13,771 bases of DNA from Melioribacteraceae bacterium (GCA_015486905.1 WFQV01000347.1:1-13771); one strand, 5' to 3'; shown: positions 1 through 7,616, counted from the stretch's first letter. Numbers and translations: made by a program. The notes: generated by a model from the letters alone, not told the origin.

Positions 1-84
1 AAAAAAAAGATTTGATTGAGAATACTATTCAGCACTTTTGAAGATGTTCATTTTTCAAACCTATTCTCCCTTTCCCTCCTTCCA

Positions 85-196
85 TGCATGGATGGTTGGA
101 TGATTGGATGGTTGGATATTGTGCCGTCATTACGATTCCATAGTATACTTGGGAAGGCGGACAATCCATTCATCCATGCATCCATGCATCCAATCA
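85..196. repeat. Inverted pair of 8-bp tandem repeat arrays
   Basis: The left arm (85-116) is four consecutive 8-mers of the form TGNNTGGA: TGCATGGA, TGGTTGGA, TGATTGGA, TGGTTGGA. The right arm (165-196) is four consecutive 8-mers of the complementary form TCCANNCA: TCCATTCA, TCCATGCA, TCCATGCA, TCCAATCA. A 48-base centre (117-164) separates them and its edges also pair partly (ATTGT near 118 with ACAAT near 161). The two arms can fold into a long stem in several registers, with mismatches only at the two variable bases of each unit. Function is unknown. It could be a slippage-prone intergenic repeat family, a structured transcript end of the gene to the left, or a protein-binding array. Confidence 0.8.
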
Positions 197-244
197 TCAA
201 TTTATGCAAGGTTCTCGATTTGACAATAATAAGCCTAATGCCTT

Positions 245-272
245 GCGTCTTACCTCTTGAGTCTCGCGTTTA
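245..272. repeat. Degenerate 7-bp tandem repeat
   Basis: Four consecutive heptamers GCGTCTT, ACCTCTT, GAGTCTC and GCGTTTA share a TCT core with a variable first triplet. It lies between the 8-bp arrays and the suf promoter region. The repeat is short and imperfect, so it could be a chance feature of a pyrimidine-rich stretch. Confidence 0.35.
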
Positions 273-365
273 ACCATTTCTTGTTTCTTCTTTCTTATTT
301 TTTTATTTTTTCCACAGATTTTAAACCAGCACCAATCCAATCTTTGTTTTTTCTCAATTTTTATT

Positions 366-395
366 CTTGACATTTTTGTCAAGTATGCTTAGTTT
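366..395 (+). promoter_or_regulatory. Candidate suf promoter with overlapping palindromic operator
   Basis: TTGACA (367-372), a 17-base spacer and TAGTTT (390-395) give a sigma70-like promoter about 120 bases before sufB. The -35 box lies inside a perfect inverted repeat CTTGAC-N6-GTCAAG (366-383). A repressor bound there would block polymerase. The natural candidate is the Rrf2-family protein encoded at the end of this operon, because that family (IscR, RirA, NsrR) commonly regulates its own Fe-S operon through dyad sites. The sequence shows the palindrome and the overlap. The pairing with this regulator is inferred, and the -10 box is only a fair match. Confidence 0.5.
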
Positions 396-504
396 ACGGG
401 CAGAATTTTTAGAAGTATTGTAGAATTTGAGACATTGTGTGAGCAAGGATTTGAGCGGATGAAAAAGAATTTTTCTTTCCTCTTTCCTTCTAAAAAAATT
501 TAAT

Positions 505-511
505 AAAGGTG
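505..511 (+). promoter_or_regulatory. Ribosome binding site that decides the sufB start
   Basis: AAAGGTG lies 6 bases before the ATG at 518. An in-frame GTG at 509 overlaps this Shine-Dalgarno sequence and has no good site of its own upstream, so the ATG at 518 is the better start. Confidence 0.6.
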
Positions 512-517
512 TTCAAA

Positions 518-1963
518 ATGCAAGATGAAATAAAAACGGTGGAAGAGCTATCTCAAACCGAATATAAATGGGGATTCGTAACGGATATTGAAGTGGACGA
601 AATTCCCAAGGGGCTTAACGAAGACATTATCAGAATGATTTCGTCAAAGAAAGAAGAGCCGGAATGGGTGCTTGAATGGCGACTCAAAGCCTTTCACCAT
701 TGGCAAAAATTGGAAGAGCCCAAGTGGGGTAAGGTCAAATATCCGCCGATTGATTACCAGGAAATTCGCTATTATTCGGCACCGAAGCAAAAGCCGAAAC
801 TAAACAGTCTCGACGAAGTTGACCCGGAACTTCTTAAAACTTTCGAGAAGTTAGGCATTCCTTTGGAGGAGCAAAAAATCTTGGCGGGTGTAGCTGTCGA
901 TGCGGTTTTCGATTCCGTCTCCGTTGCTACAACTTTCAAGGAAACCCTTAAAGAGCATGGAATTATTTTCTGCTCCATTTCCGAAGCAATACGTGATTAT
1001 CCGTATTTGGTTAAAAAATATTTAGGTTCGGTTGTACCTTACACGGACAATTATTTCGCCGCATTAAACGCTGCCGTTTTCAGTGACGGTTCGTTTGCTT
1101 ACATTCCCAAAGGTGTCCGCTGTCCGATGGAATTAAGCAGTTATTTTAGAATAAACGCTTTGGGAACGGGACAATTCGAACGCACGCTAATTGTAGCCGA
1201 GGAAGGTTCTTACGTAAGTTACCTTGAAGGCTGTACCGCTCCACAGCGTGACGAGAATCAACTCCACGCCGCAGTGGTAGAACTTATTGCCCTCGACAAC
1301 GCCGAAATTAAATATTCAACGGTACAAAACTGGTATCCCGGAGACAAAGACGGGAAAGGCGGAATTTACAATTTTGTTACCAAACGCGGCGCTTGCAGGG
1401 GAGTTAATTCGAAAATCTCTTGGACTCAAGTGGAGACAGGTTCGGCAATTACTTGGAAATATCCTTCTACAATTTTACAGGGAGACAATTCAATCGGAGA
1501 GTTTTATTCCGTCGCCGTTACCAATAATCACCAGCAGGCGGATACCGGTACCAAAATGATTCACATCGGTAAAAATACACGCAGTACAATTGTTTCAAAG
1601 GGCATTTCGGCCGGGCACAGCGACAACTCCTACCGCGGACTTGTAAAAGTTGCCAAAACCGCCGAAGGTGCAAGGAACTACTCCCAGTGCGATTCAATGC
1701 TGATGAGCGACACTTGCGGCGCACACACTTTTCCTTACATAGAAGTTGAAAATAAGACCGCGACGGTTGAACATGAAGCTACAACTTCAAAAGTTTCGGA
1801 CGACCAAATATTTTATTTGAATCAACGCGGAATCTCAACCGAAGATGCGGTAAACATGATTGTTAACGGATTCTGCAAAGAAGTTTTTAAAGAACTGCCA
1901 ATGGAATTTGCAGTAGAAGCACAAAAACTTCTCGCCATTTCACTTGAAGGCAGTGTCGGATGA
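518..1963 (+). CDS. sufB: SufB, Fe-S cluster assembly scaffold subunit
   Basis: SufB is the scaffold subunit of the cytosolic SufBC2D complex, on which Fe-S clusters are built from SufS-derived sulfur. At 481 residues it has the usual SufB length. It shows the family's conserved C-terminal half: C239 in a GCTAP context, C391 in QCDS, and the H419-E420 pair in EHEATTSKVSDDQ. These correspond by context to the E. coli SufB residues implicated in sulfur transfer and cluster formation (C254, C405, H433, E434). The beta-helix core spans roughly residues 170-440. I chose the ATG at 518 because AAAGGTG sits 6 bases upstream; a GTG at 509 would add three residues. sufC follows after 29 bases, so this is the first gene of the operon. 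SufB is much longer and more conserved than its paralogue SufD, encoded two genes downstream. Confidence 0.97.
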   Translation: MQDEIKTVEELSQTEYKWGFVTDIEVDEIPKGLNEDIIRMISSKKEEPEWVLEWRLKAFHHWQKLEEPKWGKVKYPPIDYQEIRYYSAPKQKPKLNSLDEVDPELLKTFEKLGIPLEEQKILAGVAVDAVFDSVSVATTFKETLKEHGIIFCSISEAIRDYPYLVKKYLGSVVPYTDNYFAALNAAVFSDGSFAYIPKGVRCPMELSSYFRINALGTGQFERTLIVAEEGSYVSYLEGCTAPQRDENQLHAAVVELIALDNAEIKYSTVQNWYPGDKDGKGGIYNFVTKRGACRGVNSKISWTQVETGSAITWKYPSTILQGDNSIGEFYSVAVTNNHQQADTGTKMIHIGKNTRSTIVSKGISAGHSDNSYRGLVKVAKTAEGARNYSQCDSMLMSDTCGAHTFPYIEVENKTATVEHEATTSKVSDDQIFYLNQRGISTEDAVNMIVNGFCKEVFKELPMEFAVEAQKLLAISLEGSVG

Positions 1964-1992
1964 TTTTTTAACAATAGAAAGAGAAGATTACA

Positions 1993-2757
1993 ATGTTGAA
2001 AATTAATAATTTACATGCAAACGTTGAAAGCAACGAAATTCTTAAAGGGATAAATCTTGAAGTAAAACCCGGAGAGGTTCACGCAATAATGGGACCGAAC
2101 GGTTCGGGTAAAAGCACACTGGCAAACGTCCTTGCCGGTAATGAAGTTTACAATGTTACCGAAGGCGAAGTGATTTTCGAAGGGAAGAACCTTTTAGGGC
2201 TGGCGCCTGAAGACCGCGCCCGCGAAGGAATTTTCCTTGCGTTTCAATACCCGGTTGAAATTCCCGGAATTACAAACACTACTTTCTTAAAGACAGCAAT
2301 CGATGAAATAAGGAAATACAAAGGTCTGCCGGAAATTTCCGCAAAAGAGTTTTTAGATTTGCTTAAAGAGAAGGCGGCAATATTGGGGCTGGACACCTCG
2401 ATGACAAGCCGTGAGGTGAACGTCGGTTTTTCCGGTGGCGAGAAAAAACGGAATGAAATTCTGCAGCTTTTAATGCTTAATCCCAAGTTAGCTCTTTTGG
2501 ACGAAACGGACTCGGGCTTAGATATTGACGCATTGCGAATTGTAGCTAACGGTGTAAATAAATTCCGCTCGGAAAACAACGCCGTTTTACTTATAACCCA
2601 TTACCAGCGACTTTTAAATTACATCGTTCCCGATTTTGTTCACGTCCTTTACAAAGGAAGAATCATTAAAAGCGGCGGAAAAGATTTGGCTTTGGAACTT
2701 GAAGAGAAAGGTTACGACTGGCTTAAGAACGAAAATTACGAAACCGCCTCGGTTTAG
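1993..2757 (+). CDS. sufC: SufC, ABC-type ATPase of the SUF complex
   Basis: SufC is the ATPase that pairs with SufB and SufD. ATP binding dimerises SufC and reshapes the SufB-SufD interface so that the cluster can form. The 254-residue protein has every ABC ATPase motif: Walker A GPNGSGKST (34-42), Q-loop Q85, signature SGGEKKR (147-153), Walker B ending in LLDETDSGLD (168-177) and H-loop H203. The insertion between Q-loop and signature and the phrase DETDSGLDIDAL are typical of SufC rather than of a membrane transporter ATPase, and no permease gene is nearby. A purine-rich AGAGAAGA precedes the ATG. Its TAG stop overlaps the AGGAG ribosome binding site of sufD, which implies translational coupling. 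Confidence 0.97.
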   Translation: MLKINNLHANVESNEILKGINLEVKPGEVHAIMGPNGSGKSTLANVLAGNEVYNVTEGEVIFEGKNLLGLAPEDRAREGIFLAFQYPVEIPGITNTTFLKTAIDEIRKYKGLPEISAKEFLDLLKEKAAILGLDTSMTSREVNVGFSGGEKKRNEILQLLMLNPKLALLDETDSGLDIDALRIVANGVNKFRSENNAVLLITHYQRLLNYIVPDFVHVLYKGRIIKSGGKDLALELEEKGYDWLKNENYETASV

Positions 2758-2766
2758 GAGTTTAAG

Positions 2767-4083
2767 ATGAAAAGAAGAAGAGAAATTGAAGAAGCCGTTA
2801 ACTGGTATAAAAATAAATTTAACGAATTTGAGAACAGATTAAACGGAGAGAAGGAAAAATTTACTCACAATCTCCGCAGGCAGGGAATTTCACGATTAGA
2901 AGAAATCGGCTTCCCCACATTAAAAACGGAAGAATGGAAATACACAAACATTCTTCCGATTATTAAAACCAATTTCGAACCCGTTACTTGGAAAAGCAAA
3001 GCAAATTTTGATTTAAGCAAAAATTTTTTGACAGACTTAGATTCCGAGAGTATTGTTTTTTACAACGGTACACTTCAGGAAAACAATTCCGTGCTTTCCG
3101 ATTTACCCGAAGGAATGATTATTGACAGTCTTCAAAACGCTGTGAAGAAGCATCCTGATTTGGTTCAAAAACACTTAGGGAAATATTTGAAAATGGATTC
3201 CGGTTTCGACGCAATTAATTCGGCGTACTTAAAAGACGGGATTTTCATTTACCTACCGAAGAACACTGTTGTTAAAAAAACGTTACAAATTCTTTTTTAC
3301 ACCGATTACGAAAACGGAATGGTAACTTACCGAAATTTAATTGTAACGGAAAATAATTCGGAAGCAAAAATCATCTTAAACCACACGGGAGAGGGTGAAA
3401 AAAAATATTTTGTCAGCTCGGTCAATGAAATTTCAGTGGGTGAAGATTCGAGCCTGAGACTCTATTCGCTTCAATCCGAAAGTGAGAATGCTTACCATAT
3501 AGACAAATCGGAAATAAAAATAAAAAACTCCGGAACGTTCAAGCATTATTCTTTTTCGTTCGGTAGTAAGATTGCCCGTAATGATATTATCGCACATATC
3601 GATGGCGAAAACGTTGACTGCAATTTGTACGGACTTTATTTGGGCAAGGGCAGGCAGCACATCGACAATCACACATTCATTAACCATTCCAAGCCTAATA
3701 GCTTCAGCGAAGAACTTTACAAAGGAATTCTGGATGACGAATCGCACGGCGTCTTCGACGGTAAAATTTTGGTTAGTCCTAACGCTCAAAAAACCAACGC
3801 TTACCAATCCAACAAAAACGTTTTGCTTTCCGATTCGGCAACCGTTGACACCAAACCGCAGTTGGAAATTTACGCCGACGATGTAAAATGTTCCCATGGT
3901 GCAACCGTAGGCAGTCTGGATGAGGAGCAATTTTTCTACATCATTTCAAGGGGAATTCCGAAGAACATTGCCCGCTCGATGTTAATAAAAGCTTTCACTA
4001 ACGACGTGTTGACAAAAGTAGAAATAGAAAAATTGAGAGAACCGCTTAATCAAACAATTTTTCAATATCTTCAGGGAGTTTAA
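2767..4083 (+). CDS. sufD: SufD, Fe-S cluster assembly subunit
   Basis: SufD is the paralogue of SufB that completes the SufBC2D scaffold and is linked to iron acquisition during cluster assembly. The 438-residue protein has the N-terminal helical region with the family phrase GFPTLKTEEWKYT (48-60), a beta-helix core, and the C-terminal motif KCSHGATVG (374-382). H377 in that motif matches the context of E. coli SufD H360. The phrase DEEQFFYIISRGI (385-397) parallels the corresponding SufB segment. AGGAG at 2756-2760, ending 6 bases before the ATG, supports the start and overlaps the sufC stop. The sequence is more divergent than its neighbour SufB, as is normal for SufD. Confidence 0.95.
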   Translation: MKRRREIEEAVNWYKNKFNEFENRLNGEKEKFTHNLRRQGISRLEEIGFPTLKTEEWKYTNILPIIKTNFEPVTWKSKANFDLSKNFLTDLDSESIVFYNGTLQENNSVLSDLPEGMIIDSLQNAVKKHPDLVQKHLGKYLKMDSGFDAINSAYLKDGIFIYLPKNTVVKKTLQILFYTDYENGMVTYRNLIVTENNSEAKIILNHTGEGEKKYFVSSVNEISVGEDSSLRLYSLQSESENAYHIDKSEIKIKNSGTFKHYSFSFGSKIARNDIIAHIDGENVDCNLYGLYLGKGRQHIDNHTFINHSKPNSFSEELYKGILDDESHGVFDGKILVSPNAQKTNAYQSNKNVLLSDSATVDTKPQLEIYADDVKCSHGATVGSLDEEQFFYIISRGIPKNIARSMLIKAFTNDVLTKVEIEKLREPLNQTIFQYLQGV

Positions 4084-4088
4084 TTCTA

Positions 4089-5333
4089 ATGGAAACGGGA
4101 GAGAAAGGAGTGAAATTTGACGTTCAAAAAATAAGGGAACAATTTCCGATTCTTAACCGGGAAGTAAACGGCAAACAGTTAGTTTACTTCGACAATGCTG
4201 CAACCACCCAAAAACCACAGCGTGTAATTGACGCAGTAAAAAATTACTACGAATTTGAAAACGCCAATGTCCATAGGGGTATTCACTACCTTAGTGAATT
4301 GGCAACCGACAAATACGAGGACTCCAGGGTTAAGGTTCAGAAATTTTTGAACGCAAAGGAATCTTCCGAAATTGTTTTTACGAGAGGGACAACCGAGGGA
4401 ATAAACCTCCTTTCGGTTTCGCTTTGTCGAGATGACTTTTTCAAGGAAGGTGACGAAATAATTATTTCCAATATGGAGCATCACTCTAATATCGTTCCTT
4501 GGCAATTGATTGCCAAAAGGACGGGAATAAAATTAAAAGTCGTACCAATAACCGATGCGGGTGAACTTGATTTTGATGCTTACAAGAATCTTTTCTCTTC
4601 AAAAACAAAATTTGTTTCGCTTGTGCACGTTTCCAACACTTTGGGTACAATCAATCCGGTAAAAGAAGCTATTAAAATTGCTCACGAAAACGATGTGCCC
4701 GTTTTAATCGATGGCGCTCAAGCCACAGCGCATTTCCCCCTTGACGTACAGGATTTGGATTGCGATTTTTACGTTTTCTCCGGACACAAAACATTCGGAC
4801 CTACCGGTATCGGAGCTCTTTATGGGAAGAAAGAATTTCTTGAGAAACTTCCACCCTACCAGGGGGGCGGCGAAATGATTAGAGACGTCACATTTGAAAA
4901 AACCACTTACGAAGGCACTCCTCTAAAATTTGAAGCCGGAACGCCAAATATCGCAGGAAGCATTGCCTTAGGCGAAGCGTTGGATTTCTTGAGCGGTTTG
5001 GACAGAGAAGAAGTGGAAACACACGAAAATGAACTTTTAAAATACGCAACACAAAAAATATCCGAAATTAAAAAAGTTAGAATTATCGGAACGGCACCGA
5101 ATAAATCGGCGGTTATCTCGTTCGTTGTTGACGGAATTCACCATTACGACATAGGTACAATGATGGATACTTACGGCATTGCTTTGCGCACGGGGCATCA
5201 TTGCACACAACCGATAATGGCAAGGTACGGAGTTACCGGTACGGCGAGAGCATCTTTTGCACTTTACAATACGAAAGAAGAAATTGACAATTTTATTGAC
5301 GCATTGAACAAAATTATTAAAATGTTTAGTTAG
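4089..5333 (+). CDS. sufS: SufS, group II cysteine desulfurase
   Basis: SufS is a PLP enzyme that removes sulfur from L-cysteine as an enzyme-bound persulfide, giving alanine, and supplies the SUF scaffold. In the 414 residues I see the PLP-binding lysine K234 in FSGHKTFGPTG, the stacking histidine H131 in MEHHSN, D208 and Q211 in the IDGAQ stretch, and the catalytic C372 in RTGHHC. The RxGHHC loop is short and the protein aligns from its N-terminal YFDNAATTQKP, as in group II (SufS/CsdA) enzymes rather than IscS. Only 5 bases separate it from the sufD stop. The ribosome binding site is weak, so it probably relies on translational coupling. No SufE or SufU partner is encoded in this window. 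Confidence 0.96.
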   Translation: METGEKGVKFDVQKIREQFPILNREVNGKQLVYFDNAATTQKPQRVIDAVKNYYEFENANVHRGIHYLSELATDKYEDSRVKVQKFLNAKESSEIVFTRGTTEGINLLSVSLCRDDFFKEGDEIIISNMEHHSNIVPWQLIAKRTGIKLKVVPITDAGELDFDAYKNLFSSKTKFVSLVHVSNTLGTINPVKEAIKIAHENDVPVLIDGAQATAHFPLDVQDLDCDFYVFSGHKTFGPTGIGALYGKKEFLEKLPPYQGGGEMIRDVTFEKTTYEGTPLKFEAGTPNIAGSIALGEALDFLSGLDREEVETHENELLKYATQKISEIKKVRIIGTAPNKSAVISFVVDGIHHYDIGTMMDTYGIALRTGHHCTQPIMARYGVTGTARASFALYNTKEEIDNFIDALNKIIKMFS

Positions 5334-5338
5334 ATGAA

Positions 5339-5653
5339 ATGGACGAAAAAGCAGAATTAAAAAGAAGAATTATTAATACATTAAAAACAATATACGACCC
5401 GGAAATTCCGGTGGATATTTGGGAATTGGGTCTCGTTTACGAATTGGACTTGGACGATGAGGGAAATGTTTACGTTAAAATGACTTTAACTTCCCCCGCC
5501 TGCCCCGTTGCGGAATCTTTACCGCCTGAGGTTCAGGGAAGACTTAAAATGATTGAAGGGGTTAAAGACGTTTACGTGGATTTGGTTTGGAGTCCCCCTT
5601 GGAATTTGGATATGATGACCGAGGAAGCAAAATTAAAATTAGGTTACCTTTAA
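5339..5653 (+). CDS. MIP18/DUF59-family Fe-S maturation protein (SufT-like)
   Basis: This small cytosolic protein of 104 residues belongs to the MIP18 (DUF59) family. Members attached to suf operons (often called SufT) help maturation of Fe-S proteins, probably as a carrier or trafficking factor. Visible family motifs are DPEIPVDIWELGL (20-32), TSPACP (51-56) with the conserved C55, VWSPPW (83-88), and the closing MTEEAKLKLG (93-102). It consists of the domain alone, without the Mrp/ApbC ATPase fusion seen in some relatives. It starts 5 bases after sufS and ends 15 bases before the regulator gene, so it belongs to the same transcript. The exact biochemical role of this family in bacteria is less settled than that of SufBCDS. 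Confidence 0.9.
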   Translation: MDEKAELKRRIINTLKTIYDPEIPVDIWELGLVYELDLDDEGNVYVKMTLTSPACPVAESLPPEVQGRLKMIEGVKDVYVDLVWSPPWNLDMMTEEAKLKLGYL

Positions 5654-5668
5654 GGAAGAAATAATAAA

Positions 5669-6130
5669 ATGAAATTCTCTTCACAAGAAGTTTACGGATT
5701 ACGCCTTTTGCTTCGTCTTGCGAAAGCATACGATGAGGGAAGAAGTTTAACCATTCCCGAAATAAGCAAAGCAGAAGGAATAAGCGAGGCGAACACCGCC
5801 AAGATATTACGCATACTTAGATTGGGCGGACTTTTGGAAAGCGAGCGCGGACACCTCGGCGGTTACTCTCTTACAAGGGCACCGGAAAATATTTTCATCA
5901 GCGAAATATTAACTATTCTCGGCGGCAAACTATTCAGCAATGAATTTTGTAAAACTTACAGCGGCAATAAAAAAATCTGCATTAACTCTCTGGACTGCTC
6001 AATCCGTTCTTTGTGGAAAATAATTCAGGAAACGATAGATAACGTCACTGGAAATATTTCTCTTAGAGACCTTCAAATTCCCGAGAAAGACATCTTAAAG
6101 AAATTCCCCCTCGAAGTGATTTCTTCCTAA
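5669..6130 (+). CDS. Rrf2-family transcriptional regulator, probable Fe-S sensor of the suf operon
   Basis: This is a 153-residue DNA-binding protein of the Rrf2 family (IscR, RirA, NsrR, CymR). The winged helix occupies about residues 1-75, with the recognition-helix region IPEISKAEGISEANTAKILR and the wing ERGHLGGYSL. After it come three cysteines, C94, C104 and C110 (C-x9-C-x5-C). That layout is close to the cluster-binding cysteines of RirA and IscR, so an Fe-S cofactor is likely. AAGGAAG upstream of the ATG gives a good ribosome binding site. It is the last gene of the suf operon, which suggests autoregulation through the palindrome at 366-383. The wider first spacing means the closest functional relative (IscR-, RirA- or NsrR-like) cannot be decided by eye. 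Confidence 0.9.
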   Translation: MKFSSQEVYGLRLLLRLAKAYDEGRSLTIPEISKAEGISEANTAKILRILRLGGLLESERGHLGGYSLTRAPENIFISEILTILGGKLFSNEFCKTYSGNKKICINSLDCSIRSLWKIIQETIDNVTGNISLRDLQIPEKDILKKFPLEVISS

Positions 6131-6157
6131 TTCTAAATTAAAGACAGCATCGGTCTA

Positions 6158-6907
6158 TTATTGCACTTTACTCTTGACTTCTTCAACAAACATCAACATC
6201 TTTTTGTAATGACTTCCCCGCCAGTAAACCTTTCGACAATTTTGGCAAATGAAAAATTCGTTGTAAAATTTTTTTACTTTGGGCGGTAAAACTTCTTCCA
6301 CTTCCTTTTTGGAAATCGGTTCCAAAGAAGAATTACAAAGCAGACAACGAGAGAATTCACGAATTTCATTTTGCAGATTAAACCTTTTTATTATTTCGGT
6401 AATTTGTTCTTCCGCCCTTGTGCTGCGAACGTAATAACCGTGGGTTACAATATTCCTCTTCAATATTCCCAAATCCCTTGTTAGAATTGTTCGATGTTCC
6501 GCTACGGAAATACGGATTATTTCCTCATCGTCGTAGTGCTTTTCGTAATGTGTATCGAATCCGAAAAGACGCATTAGTTTAGCTAATTTTCCGAGATGAA
6601 CATCCAATACGAATTTCGGCTCCCTCAATGGTTCCGGGCGCAGATGTTGAACATCCGAAATATCCAACGATTCGAACACGGGGTAAATGCTAACGTCGTC
6701 CCCCTCTTTTAAAATGTAATCGAAATCCACCGAATTGCCGTTAATAAGAATTAAATCTATTTCCGTATGCGGCACTCCGAGGGATTGCACAAAATCTTTT
6801 ACCGACTGCCTCGGTTGGATTTCTGTTCCAAACCTTCTTTTTCTCTTTTCGGCCGGAAGGAAATCATTAAGCTCTTCGTAAAATCTTATTGTAATGTACA
6901 AAGGCAT
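6158..6907 (-). CDS. Ubiquitin-like / Mut7-C RNase domain fusion protein
   Basis: The 249-residue protein has three visible parts. Residues 1-82 look like the ThiS/MoaD-type beta-grasp domain known to precede Mut7-C (phrases LILINGNSVDFDYIL and GDDVSIYPVFE). Residues 97-175 are the Mut7-C domain, a PIN-like nuclease fold: FVLDVHLGKLAKLMRLFGFD with D102, then DDEE (126-129) and TILTRDLGIL with D145. Residues 188-230 carry a zinc ribbon, C188/C191 and C221/C224. The acidic residues fit a metal-dependent RNase, but the substrate of these bacterial fusions is unknown. It converges on the suf operon, with 27 bases between the two stop codons and no clear terminator. It lies 54 bases downstream of the toxin gene on the same strand and may share its transcript. 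Confidence 0.88.
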   Translation of the reverse strand: MPLYITIRFYEELNDFLPAEKRKRRFGTEIQPRQSVKDFVQSLGVPHTEIDLILINGNSVDFDYILKEGDDVSIYPVFESLDISDVQHLRPEPLREPKFVLDVHLGKLAKLMRLFGFDTHYEKHYDDEEIIRISVAEHRTILTRDLGILKRNIVTHGYYVRSTRAEEQITEIIKRFNLQNEIREFSRCLLCNSSLEPISKKEVEEVLPPKVKKFYNEFFICQNCRKVYWRGSHYKKMLMFVEEVKSKVQ

Positions 6908-6961
6908 AAAATTGTTTCGCTATTAATCAAAAACTCAAGCTAAAAATAAACAGCCTCCTTT

Positions 6962-7366
6962 TTACAACCAAATAATGTTGAGTTTTGGTTTTACTTTAGC
7001 AAATTCTTTATCACCCGTTACAAGTTTTGCTTTTTGACTAATGGAGAGTGCGGCGGCGAAAGCATCGGCATAACTCAACTTGTTAAATGCCTTAATTCTT
7101 CCAGCGGCTAATGTGCTTTCTTTATCAGCGTCAACTATCTTAATCGGATATCTATCTATTGTTTTCAAATAAAGATTTGCGCTATTTTCTCCTTGTTCTC
7201 GTAAGACTATGTAATAAATCTCCGCCCAATTAACGACGCTCATCAAAATTTCCGCTCTATCGTTAAGTGCATCTTTTAATATTTTCGCTACTGTCTCAGC
7301 TCCTTTTTCTCCTTCCAAATAAGCAATCATTGCGTAAGAGTCGAAAACGAAAATTCTTTGTTTCAC
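6962..7366 (-). CDS. vapC: VapC-like PIN-domain ribonuclease toxin
   Basis: The 134-residue protein is a single PIN domain. The four acidic active-site residues are in place: D9 in FDSYA, E49 in NWAEIYY, D101 in SYADAFAAA and D119 in TGDKEF. VapC toxins are Mg-dependent RNases that cut tRNA or rRNA, and their cognate antitoxin neutralises them. The gene begins with GTG, and its GTGA overlaps the TGA stop of the antitoxin gene by 4 bases, the classic coupled arrangement of type II toxin-antitoxin pairs. All catalytic residues are intact, so the toxin is presumably active. Its RNA target cannot be read from sequence. Confidence 0.92.
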   Translation of the reverse strand: MKQRIFVFDSYAMIAYLEGEKGAETVAKILKDALNDRAEILMSVVNWAEIYYIVLREQGENSANLYLKTIDRYPIKIVDADKESTLAAGRIKAFNKLSYADAFAAALSISQKAKLVTGDKEFAKVKPKLNIIWL

Positions 7367-7593
7367 CGCTTTTTCTCCCTCTCTTTCTCTGCCTTAAGTT
7401 TTGAAAGGAGTTTTCCCTTCTTTCCCAAAATGCCGATATTTTTTTCAATTATTTCATCTGTTATCGGCAATATTTTTATCTCACCATCCTCCTCGAAAAA
7501 TTGAATTTTCACACCTGGCTTTATTCCGAATTTACTCCTTAATTTAGCAGGGATTACTATTTGTCCCTTAGCAGTAACCGTTGAAATATTCAT
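7363..7593 (-). CDS. vapB: AbrB/MazE-type antitoxin (VapB-like)
   Basis: The 76-residue protein has an N-terminal SpoVT-AbrB swapped-hairpin DNA-binding domain (about 1-47), recognised by STVTAKGQIVIPAKLRSKFG and the following KPGVKIQFFEEDGEIKILP. The C-terminal part (about 50-76) is Lys/Glu-rich and unstructured in appearance, as expected for the segment that wraps the PIN toxin. AAAAAAGGAT just upstream of the ATG gives a good ribosome binding site. The gene leads a two-gene operon with the toxin. Antitoxins of this kind normally repress their own promoter, and the palindrome directly upstream (7628-7656) fits that role. Confidence 0.92.
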   Translation of the reverse strand: MNISTVTAKGQIVIPAKLRSKFGIKPGVKIQFFEEDGEIKILPITDEIIEKNIGILGKKGKLLSKLKAEKEREKKR

Positions 7594-7616
7594 AATACAT
7601 CCTTTTTTATTTTACC

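Larger units (their letters stand above)
1..517. other. Non-coding region upstream of the suf operon
   Basis: No convincing gene is present. The reading frames that are open here run through simple repeats or the long pyrimidine-rich tract at about 280-345 and have no family resemblance. The region holds an inverted pair of 8-bp tandem arrays (85-196), a degenerate 7-bp repeat (245-272), and a promoter-like site with a palindrome (366-395). The last 120 bases would form the sufB leader. Its end carries the sufB ribosome binding site at 505-511. Confidence 0.7.

Noticed and set aside
16..273. Open frame on the + strand before the suf operon
   Set aside because: It runs through the 8-bp repeat arrays and the 7-bp repeat, has no ribosome binding site or family resemblance, and its composition reflects the repeats.
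197..382. Open frame on the - strand, lysine- and arginine-rich
   Set aside because: It is the complement of a long pyrimidine-rich tract and overlaps the promoter-like site. Nothing supports a protein.
459..503. 14-codon leader-peptide-like ORF just before sufB (MKKNFSFLFPSKKI)
   Set aside because: It ends two bases before the sufB ribosome binding site, which is suggestive. It has no good ribosome binding site, no cysteine run or other regulatory codons, and lies in AT-rich DNA where such ORFs arise by chance.
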